Of a DNA stretch of 64,000 nt, positions 55,307 through 62,973 are shown piece by piece (positions within the stretch are counted from its first letter, which is position 1; every line of letters starts with the position of its first letter). The notes beneath the pieces were generated by a model, which saw nothing but the letters and a program-made list of their open reading frames with translations, did no database searches and was not told where the DNA came from. Origin of the DNA: an uncultured Eubacteriales bacterium (GTDB taxonomy: Bacteria; Bacillota; Clostridia; Oscillospirales; Acutalibacteraceae); NCBI GenBank assembly GCA_910577755.1, contig CAJTNL010000002.1:1-64000 (forward strand), given 5' to 3'. A program made the position numbers and the translations under genes.

Positions 55307-55982
55307 TTTTATTTTATCACCGAATAATACATAATTAATGTTACAGTTTAAAATAATAGGTTTCTGTTATAAATTTTTACTATATGTTTTTTGAATACGG
55401 TGTATCAAAGGGTTTTATAAAGATTGCACGAGGTATGTGGAAAAAATTGCGATGAGTTAGTTAAGGGGATTAGGCGCATAACCAAATACCGACTGTTTTG
55501 TGTTTCAATACAAGAACATTATTAAATATTTGTGTTTCGAAAATGAAAATATGATATATGTTCATATAGTAAAGAGATGTAATTTAAGCAATAAATTGTG
55601 TAAAGCGTAAAATATGGGCTACTATGGAATTCCAAAAAGCTGGTACATTGCAGGAGAATTTTTTAGAGACAATGATACAACAAAATAGCTGCCGTTTTGT
55701 TGGCAGCTGTGTGATCGTTTAGATATATCCTGTTTGTCAGTGTTTATTTGATTCATTAAAGTGAATAGATATAGTATGTTTTGTCTCTTATACTGATTTA
55801 AGTATTACAAACAAATTAAATAAAAATATGGATGAATTGGAATATAATAGAATGAATTGCAAGCGATATGTATATAAGCGATATTTTTTGCAAAAATATT
55901 AAATGTGCTTATAATTTTATGGAAGTTTAACAATAGTTTTGTATTTTTGATATATAAGATATATGACATTCAATATAAACTC
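55307..55982. other. 676-bp gap before the urea transporter promoter
   Basis: AT-rich. A hairpin AGCTGCC/GGCAGCT at 55687-55708 lacks a U-tract. A 32-codon frame at 55624-55722 without a ribosome site crosses it; I do not call it a gene. Confidence 0.5.
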
Positions 55983-56010
55983 TTGACAAATTGTATATTT
56001 TTTTTATAAA
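55983..56010 (+). promoter_or_regulatory. Promoter for the urea transporter unit
   Basis: TTGACA, 16-bp spacer, TATAAA. Confidence 0.75.
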
Positions 56011-56103
56011 ATTATAATGACTATTATAAACTTTATAATGGTTGCAGTGTAAAAATACTACTGTAATAAAAAGAAGTTGATTTGGAGAATGAAAGGAGGC
56101 TCA

Positions 56104-56244
56104 ATGAAACATAATTTGCAAATCAACAAAAGTAAACAAAAAGTAATTAGTTTAAACAAAGAAATAGGGGGAGAAAAATGGGCACCGATATTAAAGCGTT
56201 ACCAAAACCGGTTAGAGCTTTCTTTAACGGTATTGGACAGGTAG
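56104..56244 (+). CDS. Putative 46-residue upstream ORF overlapping the urea transporter start
   Basis: ATG with AAAGGAGG 5 nt upstream. It begins M-K-H-N-L-Q-I-N-K-S-K-Q and ends L-T-V-L-D-R, polar and Asn/Gln/Lys-rich in its first half. It runs 67 nt into the transporter gene in another frame. Ribosomes starting here would cross the transporter's own ribosome site. It could be a translational brake or simply chance; coding is not proven. Confidence 0.4.
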   Translation: MKHNLQINKSKQKVISLNKEIGGEKWAPILKRYQNRLELSLTVLDR

Positions 56245-57269
56245 TTTTTATTGAAAACGTCATTGCCGGCGCAATGATTTTTGTATCATTTTGGATCGCT
56301 GGTCTTGAGATGCACAATTGGGATTTTGCAAATTGGTATAGTTGGAGACCTTTGGTATTTACTTTTATTGGCGTAAATCTTGCTAACCTTGTTGCATATC
56401 TGATGGGCGCTGATAGAGATGCAATTACATCAGGATTATTTGGTTTTTGTCCAAACTTAATTGCAATCGGCGCATGTACTTTTACAGGCGCTGCAGATGC
56501 AGCAGGTAACTGGTGGTCTGCATGGATTCTTTTAATAGTAGGATGTATTTTGTGCGTTCCTTTACAAATGTTTGTCAACAGATTTACAAATCATTTTGGA
56601 TTACCTGGCTTCACTTTTCCATTTATCCTGATGATATGGTTCTTTACTATGATCAGCTTCCAGACAGATCTTTTAGCTATTGGTAACGATCCAGTACTAA
56701 AAACCGGTATGAACACATTCTTAGACAATGGTTTAACAGGTACTGGTGGTAGCTGGATGACAGGATTTGACTGGAACATTATGGGTTGGGATTGGGGTTC
56801 TATGAATCCGACTCACTGGGGTCTATTTGCAATCAATGCTTTTGAGGAGATTTATGTTTTAGATGGATTTATCGCTTCATTGATTGTTATTGCAGCATAT
56901 TTCTGGTATAAATGGGATTTTGCATTGAAAGCTTTACTTGCTACAGCATTTGCTATTGGCATGGGACTATTATTCGGCGCAGATATGACTCCAATGGGTC
57001 TTTCTCTTTACGGTTACAGCTCAATCCTTACTGTGGGCGCTTTGGATACATTCTGCAAAAGCAGAATTAATTCTGGAAGATATTGGTTCTTGTATTTCCT
57101 TGGCTTAGTTATGACGAGTTTTATCAATTTTGGTGCGCAAACATTCTTAGGCGCATTTGGATTGCCAAGCTGTACAATCGCATTTGTATTAGCAGGTTGG
57201 TTTATCTTAATCGTTGAACGTGTTATGATTGAACAAGCCAATAAAAGAACGCTCAGTAAGCAAGAGTAA
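56178..57269 (+). CDS. Urea transporter (UT family)
   Basis: 363 residues, about ten membrane helices in two similar halves. Features of the UT fold: an early F-F-N-G-I-G-Q-V-V-F-I-E-N, L-M-G-A-D-R-D-A-I-T-S-G-L-F-G-F, and G-L-P-G-F-T-F-P-F-I-L-M-I-W; the second half has L-S-L-Y-G-Y-S-S. UT proteins form trimeric urea channels. No urease gene is in the window. GGGGGAG precedes the ATG. The Trp content is unusually high. Confidence 0.75.
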   Translation: MGTDIKALPKPVRAFFNGIGQVVFIENVIAGAMIFVSFWIAGLEMHNWDFANWYSWRPLVFTFIGVNLANLVAYLMGADRDAITSGLFGFCPNLIAIGACTFTGAADAAGNWWSAWILLIVGCILCVPLQMFVNRFTNHFGLPGFTFPFILMIWFFTMISFQTDLLAIGNDPVLKTGMNTFLDNGLTGTGGSWMTGFDWNIMGWDWGSMNPTHWGLFAINAFEEIYVLDGFIASLIVIAAYFWYKWDFALKALLATAFAIGMGLLFGADMTPMGLSLYGYSSILTVGALDTFCKSRINSGRYWFLYFLGLVMTSFINFGAQTFLGAFGLPSCTIAFVLAGWFILIVERVMIEQANKRTLSKQE

Positions 57270-57728
57270 TGTTTTGTAAATATAAAAGATTTATTAGATA
57301 AACAAGCAAACTGAATAACAAAGCAATGCTCCAACGTGCAAGTCTATGATGGATAACGATTAGATCTGTATGGTTGGGGTGTTTTTTTGTAAGTAATCAT
57401 TTAAAATAAGTTTTTATACAATGCTTTTTAAAAATCAAAGTAAGTTTATTTTGTAAATCATATTATAACAAACTTTTTTGTATGGTTGTGAATCAATTGT
57501 AAATAGAATGAAATGCTTTTGTAAATAAATTTTTTGTTTTGATGAAATAAAAGAGAGAAATGAAATATTTCTCCTGCATAGATATTATTATCAATCACAG
57601 CACTGCATATATAGGTTTCAAAGATAATGTCTTATATTTTCACATATGTTTTGAGTTGGCAGTGTAGAAAGTTAGTTTATAATTGGAAAGTAACATCATT
57701 ATAAGAAGTTTTAATTGTGTTGACATTT
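57270..57728. other. 459-bp gap downstream of the urea transporter
   Basis: No gene recognised. CTCCAAC near 57330 and GTTGGGG near 57374, followed by a T7 run, could form a long-looped terminator for the transporter. Confidence 0.45.
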
Positions 57729-57773
57729 AAAAATATACTTTATGTGAATCATTTTCACATAAAGTATATTTTT
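57729..57773. terminator. Perfect 20-bp hairpin at the left edge of the lysis island
   Basis: Bases 57729-57748 pair perfectly with 57754-57773 (5-nt loop); A and T runs at the base allow termination both ways. A second stem, GCTATCTG/CAGATAGC (57777-57804), abuts the stop codon of the protease gene. Confidence 0.85.
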
Positions 57774-57804
57774 TTAGCTATCTGACATTTTTGTAACAGA
57801 TAGC

Positions 57805-58221
57805 CTAATAAGATTGTTCCAACATTTGGTAATAATGAATCACTTTGCGGATAAAAGCTTCGTTAACACCGAAATGTTCCGCTAAGTCCCAAATTTCACA
57901 AATTCCGTTTTGTAATGCCTGTCTATATTCATTGTAAGGCACGACATGCTGGATTGCCCAGCGTGTCGCTTTTTCTTCATGTTTTGCGACTAAATCGTAT
58001 GGACTATTTATCTTGTGTGTGGTTCCTGTCATAATGTGACCGGCCTCGTGGGCTAAAATGCAAATTTCATCAGCTAAAGATTCAATTGCATTTGGATTAA
58101 CAAAAATAGCATATTTTCGATTTACTTCAATTGTTACGGCAGGAGAATCGCATAAATTGTGACTATACACTTTTACACCTGAATTATAAAGTTCTTTGTA
58201 AATATCAAATAATATTTTCAT
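57805..58221 (-). CDS. ImmA/IrrE-family metallopeptidase
   Basis: 138 residues with the zinc motif A-H-E-A-G-H-I-M-T-G near residue 70 and a downstream Glu-rich helix. In ICEBs1 and many prophages, ImmA cleaves the partner repressor ImmR after DNA damage or cell-cell signals. It lies 7 bp after the repressor gene, as expected for such a pair. Confidence 0.9.
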   Translation of the reverse strand: MKILFDIYKELYNSGVKVYSHNLCDSPAVTIEVNRKYAIFVNPNAIESLADEICILAHEAGHIMTGTTHKINSPYDLVAKHEEKATRWAIQHVVPYNEYRQALQNGICEIWDLAEHFGVNEAFIRKVIHYYQMLEQSY

Positions 58222-58228
58222 AGTTTAT

Positions 58229-58594
58229 TCACTTTCTTTTTTGTTCTTTTTCTTGCTGCTGAACAAAAAATTTCGCCATTTCTAGCAGCTTCATTTTATT
58301 TTCTTCACTTAATTTCTTCCCTTCATGATGCATAGCATAAGTAAAATCATCAAATGACAGTTCTTTGGCAGATTCGGCCGGGATATTTTTCTGGTCTGTT
58401 TTGCCTAGTAAATAGTCTACTGTTACATGAAAATATTGAGAAATTTTTGATGCGTATTCTGCAGAAAGGGTTTTAGTTCTTCCTGATTTTAACTCTGATA
58501 AGGTGCTGCGGCTGATATTTAGAATGCGACATAACGCTGTAATGTTTGTATGATTTTCTTTGCAAAGTTGATTAATTCTGTTGTACATATCCAT
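58229..58594 (-). CDS. Phage-type XRE repressor (ImmR/CI-like)
   Basis: 121 residues. An N-terminal helix-turn-helix (N-I-T-A-L-C-R-I-L-N-I-S-R-S-T-L-S-E-L-K-S-G) is followed by V-D-Y-L-L-G-K-T and a charged C-terminal helix that could be the dimer/cleavage region. I start at 58594, downstream of AAAGGAG; the open frame continues upstream without a site. It most likely binds the four operators at 58635-58757 and represses the lysis genes. Confidence 0.88.
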   Translation of the reverse strand: MDMYNRINQLCKENHTNITALCRILNISRSTLSELKSGRTKTLSAEYASKISQYFHVTVDYLLGKTDQKNIPAESAKELSFDDFTYAMHHEGKKLSEENKMKLLEMAKFFVQQQEKEQKRK

Positions 58595-58634
58595 TTTAAT
58601 GCTCTTCTCCTTTAGGAATTTTGCATAAATTTTA

Positions 58635-58757
58635 CAGAATACTGAAAAAAAACAAGTGAAAACCGTTGACATTTACAGAACTCTGATATACAATCTAAAT
58701 ATAAAACAGAATTCTGAATATATTTAGAGATTGATTTCAGTATATTACAGAATTATG
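58635..58757. promoter_or_regulatory. Four-operator control region between repressor and Cro-like gene
   Basis: Four copies of a palindrome, consensus TTACAGAATTCTGTAA, have 10-bp cores at 58635 (CAGAATACTG), 58676 (CAGAACTCTG), 58707 (CAGAATTCTG) and 58748 (CAGAATTATG). Their start-to-start distances are 41, 31 and 41 bp, near four, three and four helical turns, so all lie on one DNA face. Sites 2 and 4 fall between the -35 and -10 of the two promoters. Confidence 0.88.
58666..58694 (+). promoter_or_regulatory. Rightward promoter of the lysis island
   Basis: TTGACA (58666-58671), 17-bp spacer holding operator 2, TACAAT (58689-58694). It drives the Cro-like gene and possibly the lysis genes. 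Confidence 0.85.
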
Positions 58758-58767
58758 TAAATGTCAA
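58739..58767 (-). promoter_or_regulatory. Leftward promoter for repressor and protease
   Basis: On the minus strand TTGACA (58767-58762), 17-bp spacer holding operator 4, TATACT (58744-58739). It faces the rightward promoter, and the two transcripts would overlap by about 30 bp. A weaker leftward -10 (TAAAAT near operator 1) cannot be excluded. Confidence 0.8.
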
Positions 58768-58789
58768 TAGAAAGAAAAGGAGAAAGCAT

Positions 58790-58993
58790 ATGGCAAAATT
58801 TCAAATGACTCCGTTAGGCATTGCAATGAAAATTAAGTTAATGCAAATGGGGCAAACACAGGCATGGTTGATACAACAATGCAAACACATGACGGGAATG
58901 TATGTAGATTGCTCAAACTTGCATAAGATTATGACAGGACAGCTAAACAGTCCGAAGCTGGAACATGCCATTAAAACAATTTTACAACTATAA
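58790..58993 (+). CDS. Cro-like phage regulator
   Basis: 67 residues, helix-turn-helix like: an N-terminal helix A-M-K-I-K-L-M-Q-M-G-Q-T-Q-A-W-L-I, then S-N-L-H-K-I-M-T-G-Q as the recognition helix, then A-I-K-T-I-L-Q-L. Size and position opposite the repressor fit a Cro/antirepressor-type protein. AAAAGGAG precedes the ATG. Confidence 0.75.
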   Translation: MAKFQMTPLGIAMKIKLMQMGQTQAWLIQQCKHMTGMYVDCSNLHKIMTGQLNSPKLEHAIKTILQL

Positions 58994-59284
58994 GTATAGC
59001 AAAGTCTATGTCCCATAAAACGGACTTTAACTCAAAATATTTGAGAAGCAGTATGCTAAGTATTGTTAAGATATTTGGACGGATTTCATTATACAAATAT
59101 TTATACAGCATTAATGAAATATTGGTCATGTAGGAACTATTTATTAGTTACTGTAGTTTGTTATAGCAGAGTGTACGATCTTGTAATGGGTTAGAAAAGA
59201 AAATTAATTTAAGAATTGTTATATTAAATATTTAGTAAAAGCCGAGCTATAACATATCAAAATTTATTTAAAGGAGGGATATCC
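58994..59284 (+). other. Gap between the Cro-like gene and the lysis cluster
   Basis: 291 bp, AT-rich. There is no terminator with a U-tract, so rightward transcripts may continue through it. No clear promoter. It may mark the site where the body of an ancestral phage genome was lost. Confidence 0.5.
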
Positions 59285-59587
59285 ATGAAACATGAACAAC
59301 AGGTTATGTATATCAATCAAACATTACAGCAAATGCGCGAATTTTTGTATGATAGCGTTGATGCGTTTTATCAAATGAAACGTTTGGCGTTGGGGAATGG
59401 TACAGTAGAATTATGCAATCAACTGTACGGGGGAATGCAAGTGTATCGGGGGATTAAAGAGCTTGCAAATGCTGTGGGTAAAGTGCCTCATACAGAATGG
59501 TCGGGTAATCTAGAGTATCCTCTAGAAGCCTCTTTCGAATTTTGCGGTGTAAGATTTTATCAATTACGAGAGGCGGGTACAGATTGA
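59285..59587 (+). CDS. Hypothetical protein of the lysis island
   Basis: 100 residues, soluble. A helical first half (Y-I-N-Q-T-L-Q-Q-M-R-E-F-L-Y-D-S) is followed by G-V-R-F-Y-Q-L-R near the end. No family recognised. AAAGGAGGG gives a strong start. Its stop overlaps the next start (TTGA). Confidence 0.65.
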   Translation: MKHEQQVMYINQTLQQMREFLYDSVDAFYQMKRLALGNGTVELCNQLYGGMQVYRGIKELANAVGKVPHTEWSGNLEYPLEASFEFCGVRFYQLREAGTD

Positions 59588-59775
59588 AATATATTGGTAT
59601 TGGCGAAAACAAAGGATTAGAGGTTCGAGTACAGGATGCATTGTGTTATGTAATGCTGCATTGCGGTATTCAAATTATACATATAACAAAACTTACTGAA
59701 GAATTTGCCCAAATGCTCGTAGCATGGTATTTTAGCGGTAACTGGTTGAAAGAAAAAGAAATTGGGGACGGATGA
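59584..59775 (+). CDS. Small hypothetical protein of the lysis island
   Basis: 63 residues from a TTG that overlaps the previous stop by 3 bases, with GAGGCGGG 6 nt upstream. It starts L/M-K-Y-I-G-I-G-E-N-K and has a mixed alpha/beta pattern. No family recognised. The coupling suggests a joint role with the preceding protein. Confidence 0.6.
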   Translation: MKYIGIGENKGLEVRVQDALCYVMLHCGIQIIHITKLTEEFAQMLVAWYFSGNWLKEKEIGDG

Positions 59776-59857
59776 TGGTGTAGAAATCCCTATAATGCGA
59801 ACTGTGGGGTGAAACATACAAGGGAATATGGAACGAAGGATGAAAAGGAGGAATAGA

Positions 59858-60046
59858 ATGGTAGTGAAATGCTTAGGTTGTTATTACTACAGAAGCTTAT
59901 CGCAAAATAAATTTTTCGACGATTATTGCTGCCATTATCTGCTTGATACAGGTAAATTAAGGAAAATTCCGCCGGAAGCGTGTTATCAACATGTTGGTAC
60001 GCCGTATTTAAAACAAAAACGTGAACCGCGACGATGGAGTTTATAA
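59858..60046 (+). CDS. Small Cys-rich hypothetical protein (possible zinc finger)
   Basis: 62 residues. C-L-G-C-Y-Y-Y, then D-Y-C-C-H-Y and a late E-A-C-Y-Q-H-V suggest a zinc knuckle. AAGGAGG is 5 nt from the ATG at 59858; an in-frame upstream ATG (59828) lacks a site. Such proteins are frequent in phage genomes. Ends 31 bp before the lysozyme. Confidence 0.6.
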   Translation: MVVKCLGCYYYRSLSQNKFFDDYCCHYLLDTGKLRKIPPEACYQHVGTPYLKQKREPRRWSL

Positions 60047-60077
60047 GCAAAAGTCGAATCAAAGGAGAATAGAAACT

Positions 60078-61010
60078 ATGAATTTATTGGTGGTAGATGT
60101 CAGTGAACATCAAGGACAAATTGATTGGTATAAAGTGAAGAGGGCAGGGATTGCAGGAGCAATAATACGCTGTGGGTACGGAGTGAAGTCTCCAAGCCAA
60201 ATAGACAAGCAGTTTGCCAATAATCTAGCAGGCTGTAAAGCGATTGGAATACCATACGGATTTTACCATTATTCCTATGCTACAAGCGTAGAAAGTGCAG
60301 AACAAGAAGCGGATTTTTGCCTGGAAATCATTGCAGGTTCTAACCCACAGTATCCAGTAGCGTTTGACATGGAAGAAAGCAGACAATCGGCATTAGGTAA
60401 GTCTGTGTGTGCCGATATTGCGATTGCTTTCTGTAATAAAATCAGAGCTGCAGGATATATACCAATGTTATATACTAACTTAAATTGGTCTCGTAATTAT
60501 ATTGATATGGATAAAATAGACGCTGCAGGTATAGACGTATGGATGGCACAATATAACACACAGTGCGATTATGCTGGTAAGTATGTGATGTGGCAATATA
60601 CCTCCAAAGGTGTTGTAGACGGTATTACAGCCAATACTGTTGATATGAATTGGTGCTATAAAGGATATGCAAACGATGATATATTACCGCCAGACCAGCA
60701 ACCAAAAGATACTTATACGGTTATGGCGGGGGATACATTAAGTGGTATTGCGGCTAAGTTTGGTACAACCTATCAAGATTTGGCTGCAATTAATGGTATT
60801 GTAAATCCCAATTTGATTCAAGTTGGACAAATTATTAAGTTGAGTGGTAATGCTGCGGCTGACCGTACCTACACAGTGCGGGCTGGCGATAGTTTATGGC
60901 AAATTGCACAAGCGCAGTTGGGGAATGGTGCTAGATACAAGGAAATCAAGAGTTTGAACGGTCTATCATCGGATATGATATATCCGGGACAAGTACTGCG
61001 GTTGCCATAG
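60078..61010 (+). CDS. GH25 lysozyme with two LysM domains (endolysin)
   Basis: 310 residues, no signal peptide. The GH25 muramidase domain spans about 1-200, starting [13 protein letters not shown], with catalytic acids in V-A-F-D-M-E-E-S. Two C-terminal LysM repeats ([13 protein letters not shown] and [11 protein letters not shown]) bind peptidoglycan. Lack of a signal peptide and the adjacent holins mark it as a phage-type endolysin. Start at 60078 behind AAAGGAG. Confidence 0.93.
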   Translation: MNLLVVDVSEHQGQIDWYKVKRAGIAGAIIRCGYGVKSPSQIDKQFANNLAGCKAIGIPYGFYHYSYATSVESAEQEADFCLEIIAGSNPQYPVAFDMEESRQSALGKSVCADIAIAFCNKIRAAGYIPMLYTNLNWSRNYIDMDKIDAAGIDVWMAQYNTQCDYAGKYVMWQYTSKGVVDGITANTVDMNWCYKGYANDDILPPDQQPKDTYTVMAGDTLSGIAAKFGTTYQDLAAINGIVNPNLIQVGQIIKLSGNAAADRTYTVRAGDSLWQIAQAQLGNGARYKEIKSLNGLSSDMIYPGQVLRLP

Positions 61011-61022
61011 TGAGGTGCAGTT

Positions 61023-61307
61023 ATGAGCGACAATATTGCAATCGAAGCAAAAACAGCGGCTGCATCTGCACATAAGCGGATAGATGCTTTGGCTGTAGAG
61101 GTGAAAGACTTACGAAATTTAACAGAAGCAGTTATTAAAATAAATAGTAAGGTTGATCATTTAACTGTCGATATGCATGAAATCAAAAATGATATTAAGC
61201 AAGTCACATCCAAACCGGGTCAATGGTGGGATAAATTAATAGCAGCTGCGATTGGTGCATGTGCATCTGGGATTGTCGCGGCAATCTTAACACAAATATT
61301 AAAATAA
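61023..61307 (+). CDS. XhlA/BhlA-like membrane-lysis protein
   Basis: 94 residues. A coiled-coil N-terminal part (A-E-V-K-D-L-R-N-L-T-E-A-V, then V-D-H-L-T-V-D-M-H-E-I) ends at one membrane helix (L-I-A-A-A-I-G-A-C-A-S-G-I-V-A-A-I). This is the layout of XhlA, the holin partner of Bacillus phage-like lysis cassettes. It lies 12 bp after the lysozyme. Confidence 0.82.
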   Translation: MSDNIAIEAKTAAASAHKRIDALAVEVKDLRNLTEAVIKINSKVDHLTVDMHEIKNDIKQVTSKPGQWWDKLIAAAIGACASGIVAAILTQILK

Positions 61308-61321
61308 CGGAGGAAAATAAA

Positions 61322-61606
61322 ATGGATTTTTTAGAGTATATTAAACCGGAGCTTTTGATTTTAATTCCGGTATTGTATGTAATTGGATTAGGCATAAAGA
61401 AAACAACTTTGATTGCAGATAAGCTAATCCCATTGGTAATTGGTGCATTCGGTATTTTACTGTCTATTATTTATGTTCTGGCAACTGCTCATCTGCATAG
61501 TTTTCAGACAATTACGATGGCCATTTTTACTGCTTTAACACAGGGGATTTTGGTGAGCGGCGCAAGTGTATATGCTAATCAAATTTTTAAGCAACTGCAA
61601 TCGTAG
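61322..61606 (+). CDS. Phage holin
   Basis: 94 residues with about three membrane helices. Y-I-K-P-E-L-L-I-L-I-P-V-L-Y-V-I-G and the C-terminal helix with A-S-V-Y-A-N-Q match clostridial phage holins. ACGGAGG precedes the ATG at 61322. Last gene of the island, followed by a terminator. Confidence 0.88.
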   Translation: MDFLEYIKPELLILIPVLYVIGLGIKKTTLIADKLIPLVIGAFGILLSIIYVLATAHLHSFQTITMAIFTALTQGILVSGASVYANQIFKQLQS

Positions 61607-61616
61607 TGAGATTTAA

Positions 61617-61654
61617 AATAAAAGAGCCCTCGGTTGAGAGCTCTTTTATTTTTT
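61617..61654 (+). terminator. Terminator closing the lysis island
   Basis: AAAAGAGC and GCTCTTTT, with an inner CTC/GAG, are followed by ATTTTTT. Confidence 0.9.
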
Positions 61655-61785
61655 GAGTTTACGTTGAGTTTTGAAGGAGAGATTTTGACAAAAAACTTTT
61701 ATGCAAGATCATATGATTTTATTATGCAGCATAAATATTGGAATATATGAAAAGCTTGCGTGAATGAGAAATCATCCTTTATTTT

Positions 61786-61815
61786 GAGGACAAGAAGCTT
61801 CTTGTCCTCTTTTTT
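61786..61815 (+). terminator. Strong terminator-like palindrome
   Basis: A perfect 24-bp palindrome (61786-61809, arms of GAGGACAAGAAG) is followed by TTTTTT. No recognised gene ends here. Confidence 0.8.
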
Positions 61816-61863
61816 ATACTATGCTACTGATAGAAGTTTGTGACAGTGTAACATATAAAAAAG

Positions 61864-61894
61864 TTAGCCACATCTTAAAAAATGATGTGGCTAA
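61864..61894 (+). promoter_or_regulatory. 11-bp perfect hairpin abutting the ribosome site of a small ORF
   Basis: TTAGCCACATC (61864-61874) pairs with GATGTGGCTAA (61884-61894); AAAGGAG of the ORF at 61906 overlaps its end. Confidence 0.6.
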
Positions 61895-61905
61895 AGGAGA
61901 AAAAT

Positions 61906-62005
61906 ATGAAAAAGAAATATGACTTTTTTAATTCAGCTGTCATATTCAATCGGTCCAATACTGGTATACTCAATTTTAGCCAGTATTGACAGTAAAAAGG
62001 AATGA
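61906..62005 (+). pseudogene. Frameshifted single-helix peptide gene (toxin-like pattern)
   Basis: AAAGGAG then ATG starts a frame of 27 codons (stop 61987-61989) that is not hydrophobic. Changing frame at the T6 tract (61924-61929) gives M-K-K-K-Y-D-F, then L-S-Y-S-I-G-P-I-L-V-Y-S-I-L-A-S and a charged end D-S-K-K-E before TGA at 62003. A short basic start, one membrane helix and a charged tail is the layout of type I toxin or small membrane peptides. Whether it is a decayed gene, a slippage gene or chance cannot be settled. Confidence 0.35.
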
Positions 62006-62380
62006 TAGGAGTATGAAAAATATTTATGCTGTTTAGCATGTTTGTAGTATAGAATTCTTATGTGATAGTTTTATGAACACAATTAGAAAATTATGCGAAA
62101 ATAGTGTTAAATAAAATGGTTTGCGTTTTTTTGAGAAAAGATTTAAAGTTTAGACACACATTGAGTAAAGGATATAGGTTAAAATAATTTTATTGTTCAA
62201 TTAGACCGTGTGTAAAATTTATAGATTAACAATTCTATTTATAAACAAATATAGAATCATATATGTATATATTTGAATGTTATAATAAAAAAAAATTAAA
62301 AAAACGTATTCCTTGTAAAAAAAAGAATCATTATTTTATAGAATGTTTACAATTAGGTATGAATTTGAATTGTATAAGTG

Positions 62381-62409
62381 TTTACTTTAAATGGCGAATC
62401 CTTTATAAT
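62381..62409 (+). promoter_or_regulatory. Promoter for accB-accC
   Basis: TTTACT (62381-62386), 17-bp spacer, TATAAT (62404-62409). Confidence 0.75.
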
Positions 62410-62479
62410 AGATAACATATAAGCTAATAAAATTGATCTGATAGGAACTTCGTTTTGAGGCAGAAGGAGTATTGTATTT

Positions 62480-62950
62480 ATGAATTTGCAAGATATGAAA
62501 GAACTGATGAAAGAATTTAATGATTCTGATATCTATAAACTTTCCATCGAAATGGACGATGTAAAATTAAAGCTTGAAAAAGTGCAGCCGACACAACCGA
62601 TTATGACTGCGCCGCCTGCTTTAATGCCGACAGCTGTTCCTTCTGTTCCGGCAAGTATCTCAACGGATTCCACTGTTCAGACGCCTGTGTCTGTTTTGGA
62701 TTCTGCTCAGGGTACACCTGTAAAATCACCGGTGGTTGGTGTGTTTTATTGTGCAAGCGCACCAGATGCCCCGGCTTTTGTAAAGCTTGGTGACAAGGTG
62801 CAAAAAGGGCAAACCTTATGTATTATTGAAGCTATGAAAATGATGAACGAAATTAAAGCGCCTGTTTCAGGTGAAATCATTAGCATTCTTGCAGAACAAG
62901 AAGGTTTGGTAGAATACAACGAAACCATTATGGTTATAAAAGAATGCTGA
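62480..62950 (+). CDS. accB: Acetyl-CoA carboxylase biotin carboxyl carrier protein
   Basis: 156 residues. An N-terminal helical region is followed by a Pro/Ala/Ser/Thr linker (about 35-80) and the biotinyl domain, with the biotinylated Lys in E-A-M-K-M-M-N-E-I. It carries CO2 between AccC and AccAD for malonyl-CoA synthesis in fatty-acid production. AGAAGGAG precedes the ATG. It lies 23 bp before accC. Confidence 0.95.
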   Translation: MNLQDMKELMKEFNDSDIYKLSIEMDDVKLKLEKVQPTQPIMTAPPALMPTAVPSVPASISTDSTVQTPVSVLDSAQGTPVKSPVVGVFYCASAPDAPAFVKLGDKVQKGQTLCIIEAMKMMNEIKAPVSGEIISILAEQEGLVEYNETIMVIKEC

Positions 62951-62973
62951 TAAAGGGTTAGGGTGGACAATTC

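Larger units (their letters stand above)
61655..62380. other. 726-bp gap between the lysis island and accB
   Basis: Contains a 21-codon frame at about 61687 with AAGGAG upstream (M-T-K-N-F-Y-A-R-S-Y-D, then stop), the terminator at 61786, the hairpin-led small ORF at 61906, then AT-rich DNA without recognisable features. It looks like a zone of gene remnants. Confidence 0.55.

Noticed and set aside
55624..55722. Short frame containing T-L-Q-E-N-F-L-E-T-M-I-Q-Q-N, reminiscent of the Hfq N terminus
   Set aside because: Only about 14 residues resemble Hfq, nothing of the Sm core follows in any frame, and there is no ribosome site.
57805..61654. A complete prophage
   Set aside because: Repressor and lysis genes are present but no integrase, replication, packaging, capsid or tail gene is, and I found no flanking att-like direct repeats.
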